Source of the DNA: Eleginops maclovinus
Lineage: Eukaryota; Chordata; Actinopteri; Perciformes; Eleginopidae
Direction: 5' to 3'
NCBI RefSeq assembly: GCF_036324505.1
Contig: NC_086362.1
Span: 4,399,043-4,463,042 of the forward strand
Length of the DNA stretch: 64,000 bases
The position numbers were made by a program, and so were the translations under genes. The notes beneath the pieces are model-generated. The model was not told the DNA's origin. It did not search any database and saw only the letters and a program-made list of their open reading frames with translations. Positions 1 through 46,147 of this stretch are shown here, one piece after another (within the stretch, counting starts at the first letter, position 1; each line of letters begins with the position of its first letter).

Positions 1-373
1 TTTTTAAAAGTTGAGTGATGGACTTAAGGACTAATTTATCCACATACAACAGCTATTAATCCACTCAAAACTGTGACCAAGAACAAACGATTCAAAAGAG
101 AGGGTATATCTTTCTTTAACAGCATTTCTACACTTTCTGGTCCATAACTGACACATCTTGTTCCTTAAAACCATATATTTATATCTAGTTTCTTGTTATT
201 ACTGTCTTTTCCCATTAAAGCTTAATCATATTTCTGTATTTAATATAGTGTGGACTCGCATACACAGCTCCTGTGTCTGTAATGAGCTGCTGCCACCTTG
301 TGGTGATTTGCTAGAATTACAGTTCCCTAGTGAACCTTCAAAGAGCCTAAAGAAGTGATGGTTTGTCCCTCAG
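1..373 (+). other. TBC1D19 intron (partial)
   Basis: This stretch precedes the first readable TBC1D19 exon and ends in a CAG acceptor at 371-373. No coding exon was recognised in it. Confidence 0.6.
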
Positions 374-1664
374 GCTGCGTATTGCCTTTAAGTGGATGGT
401 GCGGGCCTTTTCTGGCTATCTGTCCACTGACCAGCTGCTCCTTCTCTGGGACCGGATCCTTGGATACGACTCCCTGGAGGTAGTCGCAGGTAAGAGCTGT
501 TGCACACGGCTATCCCATGCTTCTCTTGTGTTCCTCTTTCTAAACCCCACTTCATCTCCCTTTGTTCCATTTTTTTACCCCACTCCTTCAGTCCTAGCAG
601 CCGCTGTGTTTGCCTTCCGCGCCGAGAACCTGATGGAGGTGACGTCACTGGCCTCGGCTGAGGTATGTCCGTCTCGCACCAGACCTGTGTGTGTGTGTAT
701 GTGTGAAACTCCAGTCCTATCCCTGTCCCTCACATGCTCCTGGAAGGCTGTAAATAGCCATTGATGGTCAGCCAATAGCAGTAACCCAGTCTCCTGCATG
801 CACATGTCTGAAAGAAATGACTGGCTAGACAGTTAAGCACTCGTTCCCCTTTGACTTGATATCTTCATACAACCTCCATTGGAAAAGACCAGACTTAGAC
901 CTATTTGAAAACAGGCTTCTGTCAGCACAGATCTGTGTTAATAGCTTTGGTTACCATCATGCGAACAGTTCACGCACACAGCTATTAGCTCCTGCTGTCA
1001 CTCACGTTGCATTATTACTGTCATGTTATTCTTGAACATGCCAGCACCGTGCGCAGTATGCTTCCATACTGGGCTCCCACTATCGTATGACTGAAACCAG
1101 TAGTAAACCATACGATGACTCGCCTCACTCCTACTCTTCCCCCCCGAGGGTGCGAGGGTTAAACTACAGTGTGACGCCTCGGGCTGATCTGCTGCTCTCA
1201 GACGCTGCCCGGCATTATTTGCTTGCTCATTTACCAGCTGCCCCAGCGGAGGGAAGATATCATAACATACTGCTCCTCATCTTATATTTAGAGTCTCATG
1301 CCTTGAAATATTAAACCCTTTCTCTTAACATGATAGGCTCCCTAAATTTAATCCCCCCCCGATCCCAAAAGGACAGGGGTGGGGAGCGGTGTGCTCTTAA
1401 GCATGGATTGTCGCTTCCCAAGGATCCTGCATCATCATTATGCATGTTTGCTGCTTTTTATATCTCCTGAAAAGGGGTCAAGGTGTGCCTCACCGCCCTT
1501 CTCACGGGCTTAAATTGCTCTGGGCAAGGGGAGGGGGCGGGAATTTTAGAAATCTCATCTGTGTTTTTGTTTGACATGCGACCCTGCAGGCTGTCCTCGC
1601 CGACCTTTCCACTCTGAAGGTCATGCCGCTCATCCAGATCTTCCTGTTCGCCACCGCCATCTGA
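374..1664 (+). CDS. tbc1d19: TBC1 domain family member 19, C-terminal part (last three coding exons)
   Basis: TBC-domain proteins are GTPase-activating proteins for Rab GTPases in membrane traffic; the specific Rab for TBC1D19 is not known to me. Three exons are readable: 374-489, 592-662 and 1590-1664, each with a clean AG acceptor and GT donor (the last ends at TGA 1662-1664). They join in frame to about 87 residues. The peptide includes WMVRAFSGYLSTDQLLLLWD and the ending QIFLFATAI, which I recognise as the end of the TBC domain and C-terminus of TBC1D19. The 5' part of the gene lies outside the window to the left. The next gene downstream is STIM2 on the same strand, the same order as in tetrapods, which supports the call. 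Confidence 0.9.
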
Positions 1665-4600
1665 GGAGATGTGAGTCGTGGTACGTACGGTAGACGCCGT
1701 GGAGCAATAAGGGACGCGATCAAACGCCACTTTGCAATGCCAGGACACTAAAGTGTTAAATCGAGACATAATGAAGGACGACTGAAGCTTTACTCACCTC
1801 ATCTTGCACTCACAGCAAAACCCCTCTTTAGCATGGATGCACCATAAATAGTGAATACCCGCTATCATGTTATTAGATATTATACAGTATGTAAGTATAG
1901 CCTACAAGCCGCTAAGGTTAAGCTAACCTCCTTAAGCCATACGCCCTGCAGGAAAGACGATCCCCGCAGCAGTGCTGGGATCAGCTGAGGAGCTCATTAG
2001 GAGCCCGGTTGCATGAAGCAGTAATTGTGTTGCGATAGCTAACGTGCAGAAGGAGAACAACATCTCCAACTCGGCTAATGAAGTGTTAATTAGCTCCTGC
2101 AATTTCCTCTGCTTGCTGTAACACTATTATGATAATGCTGTAGCTGATGAATGAGTAGATTAGGCATCAGCGTGCGGAGAGAAACAGTCAAATAAACTGG
2201 ATTATATAACACTTATATGATTAGAAGCTGCTGTGTGTCCACTTTATTATATTTATGAAGCATATTACTGCTTAATGGACGTTTATTTAATGTCATGTAG
2301 ATTTTTTTATTCATGAATTGAAGTCCTGAATATATATGCACCTATTTTGTACAGTTTGTTTCTTTTAATTTAAATACAACCCTTTTTTCTCTATTATTTA
2401 CAGTATTATATGTTAGCCAATGCCAATGTCTTTCATCCCACACATCTTAATGTACTCTGCAACGTTAAATAACACTGTTTGTTTAAAGAAATAAACTTGT
2501 TGAATCGCTTCCTCTTGGGTATTAAATCCTTTAGCTGCTTAGACCTTGAAAAGTTGGCAGCTTTTCACTCAGTCGTGCTTCAGTACTTTAGTGCCTGACT
2601 TTTCTTTCTTCTTTTTTTGCTCCTTAATTGAAATTTTCTCCCGGCTTGTATGACGGGTAAATATTTGGGCAGGGTGTGCTGTATTTTTGACGCTCGCCAT
2701 AGGCATTTCTAAAGGAGTCTGAAAAGGTAAGTGACAGGTAGCAGCATCGCGGGTGCTTGACCTTCTGCCCCTCCTCCGCCCCACTCCCACATGTAGCATC
2801 TGCTCGATCCCTCCCTCGTTGTTGGCCGCCTTCCTCCCTGCTGCCCCCTCGGAAGGCTCGTATCGAATTATGCTGTTCTTCTCTTTCGTCCCTCCCTCTC
2901 TCCCTGCTGCATCTGCCACCTGTTTACCAAAGACACCCACGGCTGACTCCTTTATCAGGCACCTCCTCTGGCCCCCAGAAGTCTGTTCCTCCTGAGACCA
3001 CCATCACCTGCTGCGTTGTTCACTCTCACCTGGTGGCCTACATGCTGCATTGCAGGGAGATGTGACTTCTGTCCTTCAACGCTCTGAGGTTAGCTAAAGG
3101 ATTTATTGCTGATAGTACAGAGAGCTTTATCAACTATGAGGTTTCAACCATATCAAATGAAACACCAACTGAATGGTTTACACAGAGTTACAATTGCAAC
3201 CCAAAAAGGTTATCAAGATATCAGGAAAAGATTTAGATAAAGATCAAATGTAATTTCATTATCTGGTAACGCTCCGCCTCCACTGCTTTGTCTCAGTAAG
3301 TACCTGAGGTGGGTCATTACAATGTGGGACACCTGAGAATGCAGTAAGCTGTATTTAATGTCGCTTTTAGATGGTGTCTAAGGGCTTTACGGCAAATAAT
3401 GCAGCCTGATGTTTTCCATCTCCTGGAACAGATGTGCTGTCATTTTAGTAAATGATGCTATCTACGCAGGGTCTGTGAAAGCAGGGTTTTCATCTAAAAC
3501 ATGGATGCTTCTGTATTTCTATTTTGTTCTGATTTATTATTCTATGTATCTATTATTTTGGTGAACCTGCTGTTTTAATATAGGTGTTTAATCATTAATG
3601 CAGCGAATTGCTTTGTAATACCTACCAATTAGACTCTATGCAGAGGTGTATTTTAATATTTTTTATAATACTCAAAAAGTACATGTATGATATAATATAA
3701 ATTTATATATATTTTGTGTTGTTTTTGTGAAAATACCTTGATCTCTATATTTATATTGGCTTGAAATACCTGGGTTGAGAGGTTTTTATTTATGTTTTAT
3801 GTTAATTATTATTATTAATGATAGTAATAATAATACAGGTTGTGTTAGTATGAGGGGATTGAGGGGACATCCCTCCCGAAATGAAATGGCAGCAGATGGC
3901 TTCAAAGTAAAGCTCTTTGCTCAATAAAGACATTAATCCTTATTACACCGGTGTTATCCTTTTAGCAATTCTCGCGCTGTGCGTCTTGAAAAAGAGACCA
4001 AAAAAAGGGCCGTCTGAAGCAGCCAATCATATTCTGCCATGTTGGGACACTCCAACCAATCAGAGCGCTCCGTTGGCAAGGGAAACTTGCATGGCTTGGA
4101 GTGGGGAAGTGGAGAACAATGAAGCGGGTATCATCATCACCGTCCTCCGCGTCAAGATGACAAAAAAACAACCTTTTAGTGTGTTGTGATTAGTGTGTTT
4201 TGCAGCCGGTTCAAAGCTCCATTTCAGCTTTAAACCCCCTCAAAATAGGAGGTGTGTTGCCCATTATCCCCGAGTGAAAGCCGGGGTTGCATGGAAGAGA
4301 CGCATGGCAGAATTTTGCTAAAAACACAAATCCCTCCGCTCATGTGTTGCATGCAAGCCGGCAGTGGTAGTCGTGGCCAAATTGAAAGCCCTGTCTCCCC
4401 CCTCCTCCATCCCTCCCTCCCTCCTGATGTCAAAGCAGTTTGCATACTGACTTCCGCCCCGCTCGGCTTTCCCTCCCTCTGCATCGGCCGGCAAGCAGCT
4501 GATATGACAGGAGGATACTGTATCACACCGTGAAAAGCTGACTTAAAAACTTCATGTGGAAAGTAGGCGGATGTGGCGGGAGCTCGATACAGGTGTGATA

Positions 4601-5289
4601 AGGATAAGGCGAAACGGAGGAGTCTTTTCTTTTTTTGATGCGATGGGATTTGCTACTTTCGTGTGAAGAGGCGGACCTATGAGACGCTCAATATGCTGAA
4701 GCTGTCCCCGGTGTTTGTATACTGTACGTGGAAGTACAGAGACTATTTTCTTCAAACTCACAGGCCTACGTAAGGATTTAACACTTGATATTATTCCTAT
4801 CTCCCGGACATCTTGGTGTAGAACAGCCCTCTACCATTGGCTCTGTTTTTGTTTTGGACAGGGGATTCCTTCAGAGGCTGCATGTGCTGTGGAGCCAATT
4901 CACCACACGGTCTTTTTTCCTAGCAAATCTTTTTTTTATTTAATTCATACAATTAGACATGGGGGGCTGGCTTGTGGTATCTCCCAGCAGTCACCCCTCT
5001 AAAACAGCCAGTAAACCCATTAGAGGCTAATACTCTTTTTTGGAGGGGGTCTTATTTCAAAGTCGTTGACCCACGATGAACTATTATTTTGTAGGTATTT
5101 TTTCGAGACAGCAATGAGTGCTAATTGTCTAGTAAATAGCGGGATTATTCTTGAAGTTCTTTATTTTCAATGTGTCTGATTTAATTGTGACACCCCATAT
5201 TTATTCTGCTTAAAAAAGACTGTTTTTCGCTCTCTTTTTTTTTTTTTACTGGCTACTGCTGGTCTGAACCTGACATTTTTTTTCTACAG
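1665..5289. other. Intergenic region between TBC1D19 and STIM2, including the STIM2 upstream region
   Basis: No convincing coding exon was seen here. The first part is presumably the TBC1D19 3' UTR. The stretch around 1930-2130 is unique-looking and rich in homeobox-type TAATTA cores, and might be a conserved non-coding element, but that is a guess. The stretch around 3980-4680 is more GC-rich than its surroundings and could hold the STIM2 promoter or a non-coding first exon. No clear TATA box was assigned. Confidence 0.4.
2490..2495 (+). terminator. Candidate polyadenylation signal of TBC1D19
   Basis: An AATAAA lies about 830 bp after the TBC1D19 stop codon. Another AATAAA is at 2191-2196, so either could be used. 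No transcript evidence is available, so this is only a candidate. Confidence 0.35.
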
Positions 5290-5356
5290 GATTGCCCCAG
5301 TCATCCCTACTGTAACGGATACGAATACCTAGGCTTTCCCCTCATTTTTTACCACC
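5290..5356 (+). other. Putative 5' UTR directly before the STIM2 start codon
   Basis: A pyrimidine-rich tract ending in CTACAG (5284-5289) looks like a splice acceptor. The 67 bases after it run straight into the STIM2 ATG without another acceptor. This would make the first coding exon the second exon of the transcript, with a non-coding exon further upstream. The acceptor is inferred and the upstream exon was not located. Confidence 0.35.
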
Positions 5357-39319
<33,963 letters not shown>

Positions 39320-40995
39320 AACTAGAGTACGAGAGAAATAAATCAGATATAAAGAGTCGTTTTAGCCCCAATATAATAAAAAAAATGAACATCACTGTAA
39401 GCTAAAACATCTTCTCTGGTCTTCTTTTTGTCGTCAAAGATGGAATGTAGCTCAGTCTGGGGGCCTCTAAACGCCTCAGACTGGTAGCCTTATTTTTCAA
39501 TAATGCCTTTTTATTTAGTTCACTCACAGCCTCACAGGGAAACCTGCAAGGGCCAAGGAAAGGTCAAAGAAAGGTCACGATGGTTGTCGTCCAGACAGCG
39601 TAGACACTTGACCTGCTCACTGTTCGTTTTGGTTTGAACCAAAAAATGTGTAAGGGGTCTAAAGGTGCAGTCCACAAATACATGTGTATTGTTTAGCACA
39701 GAATGAAGTTCCTACTGGAAGTACTTTAATCACACTTTCAGTCGGAACAGCGTCTCTTGCATATCATCAGAAAAAAGGTCATAAAGACAGAGATTTGATC
39801 ACTTCTCTTCAAAGTGTCCGAACTCCTCCTCCCTGCTCAGATTATGGATTGCATTTTACGAAGTGTTTGAGTCCTAAACTCACCTACTTGAAAAAAAAAC
39901 CCTGCTAAGTGTGTTGCACTACTGCTTTCCTGGTATTTTAGGAAAGCGCCGCTGCTTGCGGAGTACATATTGAATAAAGATAGAGATGAGAGGAAGTCAT
40001 GGGCAGCGGCAGTGGAGAAGCAGCACATAATGCCAGAGCCAAAATGATCTGACGCGTCTTCACTGCCAGTGCTTATGGACGTCTCAATATATATAAATAT
40101 ATATATATACTTTGTTTTCACATGATTATGTTCTTATAGATGTTTTTAAATAGATTTTTATTGGCGGGGGTTCCTAATGTATGAACTGAGCTTTACGGAG
40201 GAGAGTTTAATGAATATGCAGATTTAACCCGCACCAGTCATTTGCCCTATAATCTAGCTGTCCCTTTTTACTTGATTAACTGTGTCCTGTAGCCATATCA
40301 ACTACATTATTTGTCTTAAATACATCGTCGTCCCCCCATTTAAAATGTAGTGTCACTACCAGATTACGGTCGATTTGTCTGTGCAAATTATTCTTTTTGT
40401 GGTTGGAGTGCCATATTCACATTTAAGGAGACCCAAGTGCCAGGATGTCGGTCTCTACTGTACGTCTGTTTCCAGGATTAAAGAAACACTAAGGATTATC
40501 TGTTTGAAAAAAGGAACTATTTGATCCAAATGTCATTGATACACCCCCCCACATCACACACTAAGCTCGAAGCCGACCCATGCAATACGGTCCCTGTTCC
40601 TTTTCCCCACCTTCTGGGCCTGCACCGAGCGCACTGATGTCAAAGCTCCTGCTTCACACTGTGATTTCTGCCTTCTTTCCCCTTCATCCTGGACCTGGCT
40701 GCAGCGTAACACGACGGGGGTCACGTTAAAAAAACAAAAACGTGACGCGACAAAATGTCAGGGGGGTGATGCTGTGTACGAGGTGTGTCTGGGGGAGGAT
40801 CCAGGGGCCTCTGTTTTTAGAAAAAAATAAGAAAGTTGTGGCGATACAGCACACAATGAAGGAAATACAAGACAGAACTGCAAGAGGAGGATATATGAAT
40901 GTTTACGAGACATTAGGGTTTTTTTGAGAACATTGTGTGTGAATATTTGTATACTGTAGAATTAATAATAAAAAAATGGAGGCATTGGAGATGTT
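39320..40995 (+). other. stim2: Probable STIM2 3' UTR
   Basis: The sequence after the STIM2 stop shows no further exon. An AATAAA at 40967-40972, within an A-rich stretch, is the best candidate end. Earlier AATAAA motifs near 39336 and 39974 could give shorter transcripts. The extent is inferred. Confidence 0.5.
40967..40972 (+). terminator. Candidate STIM2 polyadenylation signal
   Basis: AATAAA on the plus strand, about 1.65 kb after the STIM2 stop codon. Confidence 0.4.
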
Positions 40996-41976
40996 TCAGA
41001 GTCATGCTTACTGAGGCTGATATGTGTCATTACATTTCTAAACTTGAGGCACGTGATCTTACAGAAACCGTCCTGACCGTCCTTTTGGAACCCAGTCTGT
41101 ACAACGCAGACGTGTGAGGGGGAAATATTATCCGGACACCCCTTTTGTCTTGAGTGGGGAAACGAGGCACACGAGGAGGGGAGACGGGACATCAGCTGGT
41201 TGTGAATGGTGTTGTACAAATCGGCCCACCACATGCAGGGACCGCGATGGCCACAGGGTGACAGCAACGCTCCAGGGGAACTGCTCAGGTATACTTATAG
41301 TTTTCGTAAACACTCAACATATATTGCACCCCCGCTCGTAAACTTCCTTCAAGCCTCATAAGTTTAAATAATGCAGCAATCAAAGCAAAGTGTATGTATT
41401 CCAATATCACAAGAGAAGTGTCTCGCTGGGCTTTACAGGACCTTTAAGCCAGTGCAAACACTACTGACATACAAGTCTTATGACATATAAGAAGTAGAAC
41501 TCAGGAGGACAGACAGAAATCTAAAACCAGCGCTAACTATAGGCTTTATTTAAAGGAATGTCTCCAGTTCAAATTAAAAGTTTAGACACCGTCTGCCTCA
41601 GGAAGTTGGTTCCAGAGAAAGTGAGCTTGGTACCTGAAAGCTTGGACTCCTGATCTGGTTTTCTGGACTCTGAATTACTAAAAAAGATCTGCACTCTTGG
41701 AACCTTAATGACCTGAGTTTTAAATTCAGGGCTGAGCTCTGGATAGCCCAACCCCTGACTATAACAAGTCACAAGCAGAATTTAACCATTTCAGCAGAAC
41801 TCAAAATGTAGTGGAGTTTGAGTAAGCAAAGCATCATTTAAAATACAAGTCAGTATTTGGATGCAGTGTTGCAGGAGCAGGACTCTCCTCATGGATATGA
41901 ACATGTTCAAAGCCTACCCTTTCTTTCTACCCGGTGTTGAGGTGTTGACAGAAGACGGCATTTTTAAGAACACAGC
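40996..41976. other. Spacer between STIM2 and the ZPAX cluster
   Basis: No exon, RNA gene or recognised repeat was seen. STIM2 (plus) and ZPAX gene A (minus) converge on this spacer. Confidence 0.5.
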
Positions 41977-41982
41977 TTTATT
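41977..41982 (-). terminator. Polyadenylation signal of ZPAX gene A
   Basis: AATAAA on the minus strand, 34 bases after the stop codon of gene A. Confidence 0.7.
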
Positions 41983-42016
41983 AAATTCCAAAATCAATTT
42001 AAAAAGAATACTTCCT

Positions 42017-45000
42017 TCAAATCCGGGCAGCATTAACTTTTGTTTGCAATGATTGTAGAACTCCTGTGAACAGAAAACATTAGAAATTGTGAGATGTGAC
42101 ACTTAAGAGTTTTTCTTAACATGTATAATTAAAAGCACCTCACCTTTTTTCAAAGCATTGACCAGATGTCGAAACTTGGACACTTTGACATGACGAGCAG
42201 GAGGGTGGATGGCAGGCTTGTATGAGATAGGTAGTGTAGCTTGTCTTGTGGTAGCAAGCATGGTTGTAAGAGCTGAAGTGGGCTGGATTGTGGGACTCTG
42301 CAGACCTAGCATGGTTGTAAGAGCTGAAGTGGGCTGGATTGTGGGACTCTGCAGACCTAGCATGGTTGTAAGAGCTGAAGTGGGCTGGATTGTGGGACTC
42401 TGCAGACCTAGCATTCAGAAAGAGAAATGCTTTAAATCTAATATGGGGGGAGTAATACCTGGTCACCTTGAGAAAGTGAACACAATACTTTACCTGCTGC
42501 AGGACGTTTGGTATGGATGACGCTGCCGATACCAGCTGCATCGGAATCAAATCTGTACACTGAGAAGAGTCGAATGAGTCCAGCCAGAGGATATGTACAC
42601 TGCATTGTCACCCTGCAAGAGAAGACACATGCCCCAAAATCAGCACCATCTAGTGGATTGAAAGGTTAATTGTTACCATAAACTTGGATTTGCAATATTA
42701 ATAGTTTATATATAAAATATCGATACTTTGAGTCCGTGTATCGATAGAATATTGCGATACTATGCTGTAGCGATTATTTCCCCCACCCCTACTTACCTCT
42801 CAGTAGCATTTTCAGAAGGAACCTTGCTAGGACTATGGACCTTCTTGCTATAGAAAATCTCATTTTGATAAGTCACATTTTCCCTGTTGAGCTGAAAGCA
42901 CAAAATGCAGACAGTGACACATTTAGTTTATCACATTCAAATGTTGCTTTTGTTGCCAGTGTCAAGGATAAAAATATAACAGCAGTACCTTGACTGTTGA
43001 TCCACAGCTGTTGAGTGAAAGAGAGAACAGAGCCCACTTGCGGTCTGTCTCTGTGGGGCCACAGTATTTGTCTCTCAGGTTGGTTCTTGCTGCAACTCCT
43101 CCACTTGGGATGGCCAGAGACAAGTCCACCACCACAGTCATCGTCCCATCAGTCGAACACACTGTAGAGAGAATTGATTTAACCTTATGTCTGCTAACTC
43201 TCTCAGATCTCGAAGTAAAAAGACAGGATGTTCTTACAAATGAGTTCAGTAGTAGGGAACGGACAAGTCTTGATAGTTGAGCTCTGGACTTCGGCTGTTG
43301 CAAGATCCCGCACGAGGATTTCAAAAGTGCCAAAGAATCCCTTCAAAGATATGTTCTATAAAAAACATATGCAGTTTAGTCATTGCTTAATACAGCTTTC
43401 AAATAAACGGCATTTTCTGCCAATCAGTTCCATCTCACCTTGTACTCGTAGCCGTGAGAGAACAGCGGCACCTCGAGCAGCAGACTGTTGCTATCGTTGC
43501 TCATCATGTAGCCATGCTGGGCGGCCAGCTCTGATGTCAGCAGGTCTAAGCCGATGGTGATCTCCCACAGGTAGTCAAAAGGCCGGTGGTCCAGCTTGAA
43601 GCTGATGCCAGATTCCGTACAAACAGCATCAAAGACCGGTGGGGCTGTTAAGACACAACTGATTAATCTGCTATCCGCACTTACAAGATGATTTTTCTTT
43701 TTATACTTTAACGGTATGGACTTACAGACATCTGTGACCGATGCTACAACAGATACCATGTGGTAATAAACATCGTTTTCAGGCAAAACTGTCAGCGTGA
43801 AGTTGATGTCTAGCATATAATGAAGAACTGCATCTTCTTTAGAGAACTAGGAGACATAATACAGTTCATTAATGCAGGAGGACAGGAAATGGCAAAACTC
43901 AGCCCTGAAAAAGAAAAACACCTTACCTGTTGCATGACAAAAGGGTCTTCAAAAGGTACCTTCAGCTTGTAGCCATGAGTGTTGTTGGGATGAACGACTT
44001 TTGTCATAATAACGCTTGTGTTTGTTAAGGGCACTGTAATTTCTTGTCTATTCAAATGACCAGCATTGACCTGAACGTCTTCAGGGACGTCCCCAAGGTA
44101 GACCGTGAACATGTTTTCAACAAGAACAGTTTGGTTTTCGGCGAAGATGGGACGTGGCAGCAGGGGAGTGACCAAAGTCCTGAGAAAGCGGATCCTGGTT
44201 TCTACATGATCCTCATCCACCAGGATTTGTTCCAAGTAGAGATGGAAGACGTAAAACTCGTAGAGATCGACATTCACAACACTCTGAAACAGACACATTC
44301 AGTTCGTAAAGGAAAACTTTACAGTAAAGTAAACATGTTAACTTTCAGATGCAGCTAGTAGAAGTTAAATGTGTTCCCTTCCACGGTGTGTATCAGTGCA
44401 CTTCTGACCTTCCTGTATACTCCTTCAGCATAATTGGGAATGCCGATCTGGATTGTGTTGTTCTGCCTCCCCACAATGAAGCCTTTGTCCTCTGCAACTG
44501 GCTGCGCAACAAGTTCACCATTAAGACCAACGTTGACCTGTTTGCCATCTAGATTTGGGAACAGCGTCTCAGGAGTCTCCCACATCATGTAGCCACTTTC
44601 ATGATACAAGCCCTCATCTGTTGACAGTACACCAGTATTATAGCTTTACCTTTCCAGCAAGTGGAAAAGAATCCATGGCGTCAAATATTGTAATACTGAC
44701 CCATGGAGCAAGCAGCCACAAGGTCAAACATGAGGACAACCCAGCTTTGTCTGGAGAATATAGTTGCATGTATCGCCTCTACTGGAACACCATTCACCTG
44801 GAGAGAGCACTACATTAAAAACTCTTGAGCTTGTTTTGACTAGATAGGCATCATCAACCAATGGTTTACCTCAGTGCAGAATGAATGAGGTTGTCCATAA
44901 GGAGCACGAAATACCAGCCTTCCATCAGTCAAGAGAAACACATATCCTTGCTTACGGGCGTCTGAGATGTTCATTGGCGGAAACTGCTCGTCATCCACCT

Positions 45001-46147
45001 GAAACCTCACCTGCCAGTCTGAAGTGGTGGAGCTATGTGCCTGGAAAGAGATGTTTGTGTCTACAAAGAGGATCGCTGCACAGAAAGAAATTAAACATTT
45101 GAAACATACAGGTTTGAGAGAACTCCAGTCATCCTTCCTTGTTCCAGAGGGACAAGTGACTTCACTCTTCACCGACACCTGGGAAGAAGTCCTGATGAGT
45201 AAACACCTGAAATACTCCATAAGTTAACCTGAGACGTAAACAAGCTTACTTCCATGTAGTTGGTCTCACAGGTAACCTCTCTGGGAGACCAGGGGAGCGA
45301 TGGAGAACAGGTTTTGTTGAAGGGATAGGTCGACTCCTTTCCTTCATGAGTCACATTTAGGTTGAAGTTGAATGTGAAGATATCATCCTAAAGACCAAGC
45401 AGAAAATTACAGGATGCCCAACCGACACCCTAAAAGACCTTTCAATGCAATCTGTACACACTTTGTTCTTAGTTTGACAGCTGAAGTAAGAAGCTCGGAG
45501 CTCCACGTCGCCTGGTAGCGGGAGAACACTGATACTGTAGCCACACTGTGCCGCATACTGCTGAGTGATGGCGTACGCACCTGTCTCATCTAGAGGAAAA
45601 TTAAAAAAAACGACAGCTGAATCTCAATATCAACTCCAAACTTCTTGAAAGGTATACTGGAAAACAATCACCAGTGAATGATAAACTAATTAAGGTTTTT
45701 TTCTAAAGCCAAAAATGTTGGTTTCAGCTTAAGATGCTTGAGGAAGGTGCACTGCTCTATGGAAAAAGGTTGGATAAAATTCCCATGGCACATGGCCGAG
45801 CGTGATCAAGCTGTCCAGAACTTACCAACTGCCTCAAAGTGAGGCTCCTCCCCAGTGAAAGAGAGATCGACAGCCATGGTGAAGTAACGATCATGACACT
45901 CCATACGAAGAGCTCCTATTGTGCACGAACAAGTTTAGGTCAAGATATGGACAATATTAAATGCATGTCAATGGGAAGTTAGTTGGCTTACCATCTGGAA
46001 GTCCAGCACTCTCTGCTCTTGACCACAGAGATAGAAGTAAAGCGACACTGAAACAAGAGGAAAATGTCTCTGAATACAAGCTTAGTGGTCCAGGCCTATA
46101 TTCTGCCACAAAAAGAAAACTTACCCAAAGCAAAACCCAAAAGCCAT
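42017..46147 (-). CDS. zpax1: ZPAX-type egg-coat zona pellucida protein, gene A
   Basis: Secreted egg-envelope glycoprotein with a C-terminal ZP module that polymerises into the chorion. Exons (minus): 46147-46125, 46047-45992, 45915-45826, 45589-45462, 45387-45250, 45178-45110, 45040-44870, 44797-44701, 44617-44409, 44283-43927, 43846-43726, 43644-43439, 43355-43238, 43161-42989, 42891-42797, 42612-42494, 42407-42144, 42063-42017. They sum to 827 codons with stop. The start MAFGFCFG is followed by a leucine-rich signal core. Blocks typical of the family are MECHDRYF, QCGYSISVLPL, NKTCSPSLPWSPREVTC (an N-glycosylation site next to Cys), TSDWQV, NNTHGYKLKV, then the ZP module with VCTESGISFKL, KTCPF, CSTDG, KYCGP, NSCGS and MQCTYPL. 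No membrane anchor is seen. Exon 10 is a fusion of two exons separate in B, C and D. The penultimate exon carries a 3 x 17-residue repeat, and the dibasic cleavage motif of B/C is absent. The ZPAX subtype is from memory and could be a different number. Confidence 0.85.
42257..42409 (-). repeat. Coding tandem repeat in gene A, 3 x 51 bp, perfect
   Basis: Three identical 51-bp units (42257-42307, 42308-42358, 42359-42409) encode LGLQSPTIQPTSALTTM three times. Reading on the minus strand, every unit starts at CTAG|GTCTGCAG, so each brings its own AG splice acceptor; only the first copy in transcription order is preceded by a pyrimidine-rich tract. Genes B and C have a single diverged unit (LRSPTMEPTSVTHSP). 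Confidence 0.97.
42680..42795. repeat. Interspersed repeat fragment in gene A intron
   Basis: The phrase ATCGATACTTTGAGTCCGTG and the end TTTCCCCCACCCCTACTT match a dispersed fish repeat. It sits directly before the donor side of exon 42797-42891. Confidence 0.5.

Noticed and set aside
43990..44552. Plus-strand open frames inside gene A
   Set aside because: Antisense shadows of exons whose minus-strand frames carry the ZPAX motifs and correct splice sites.
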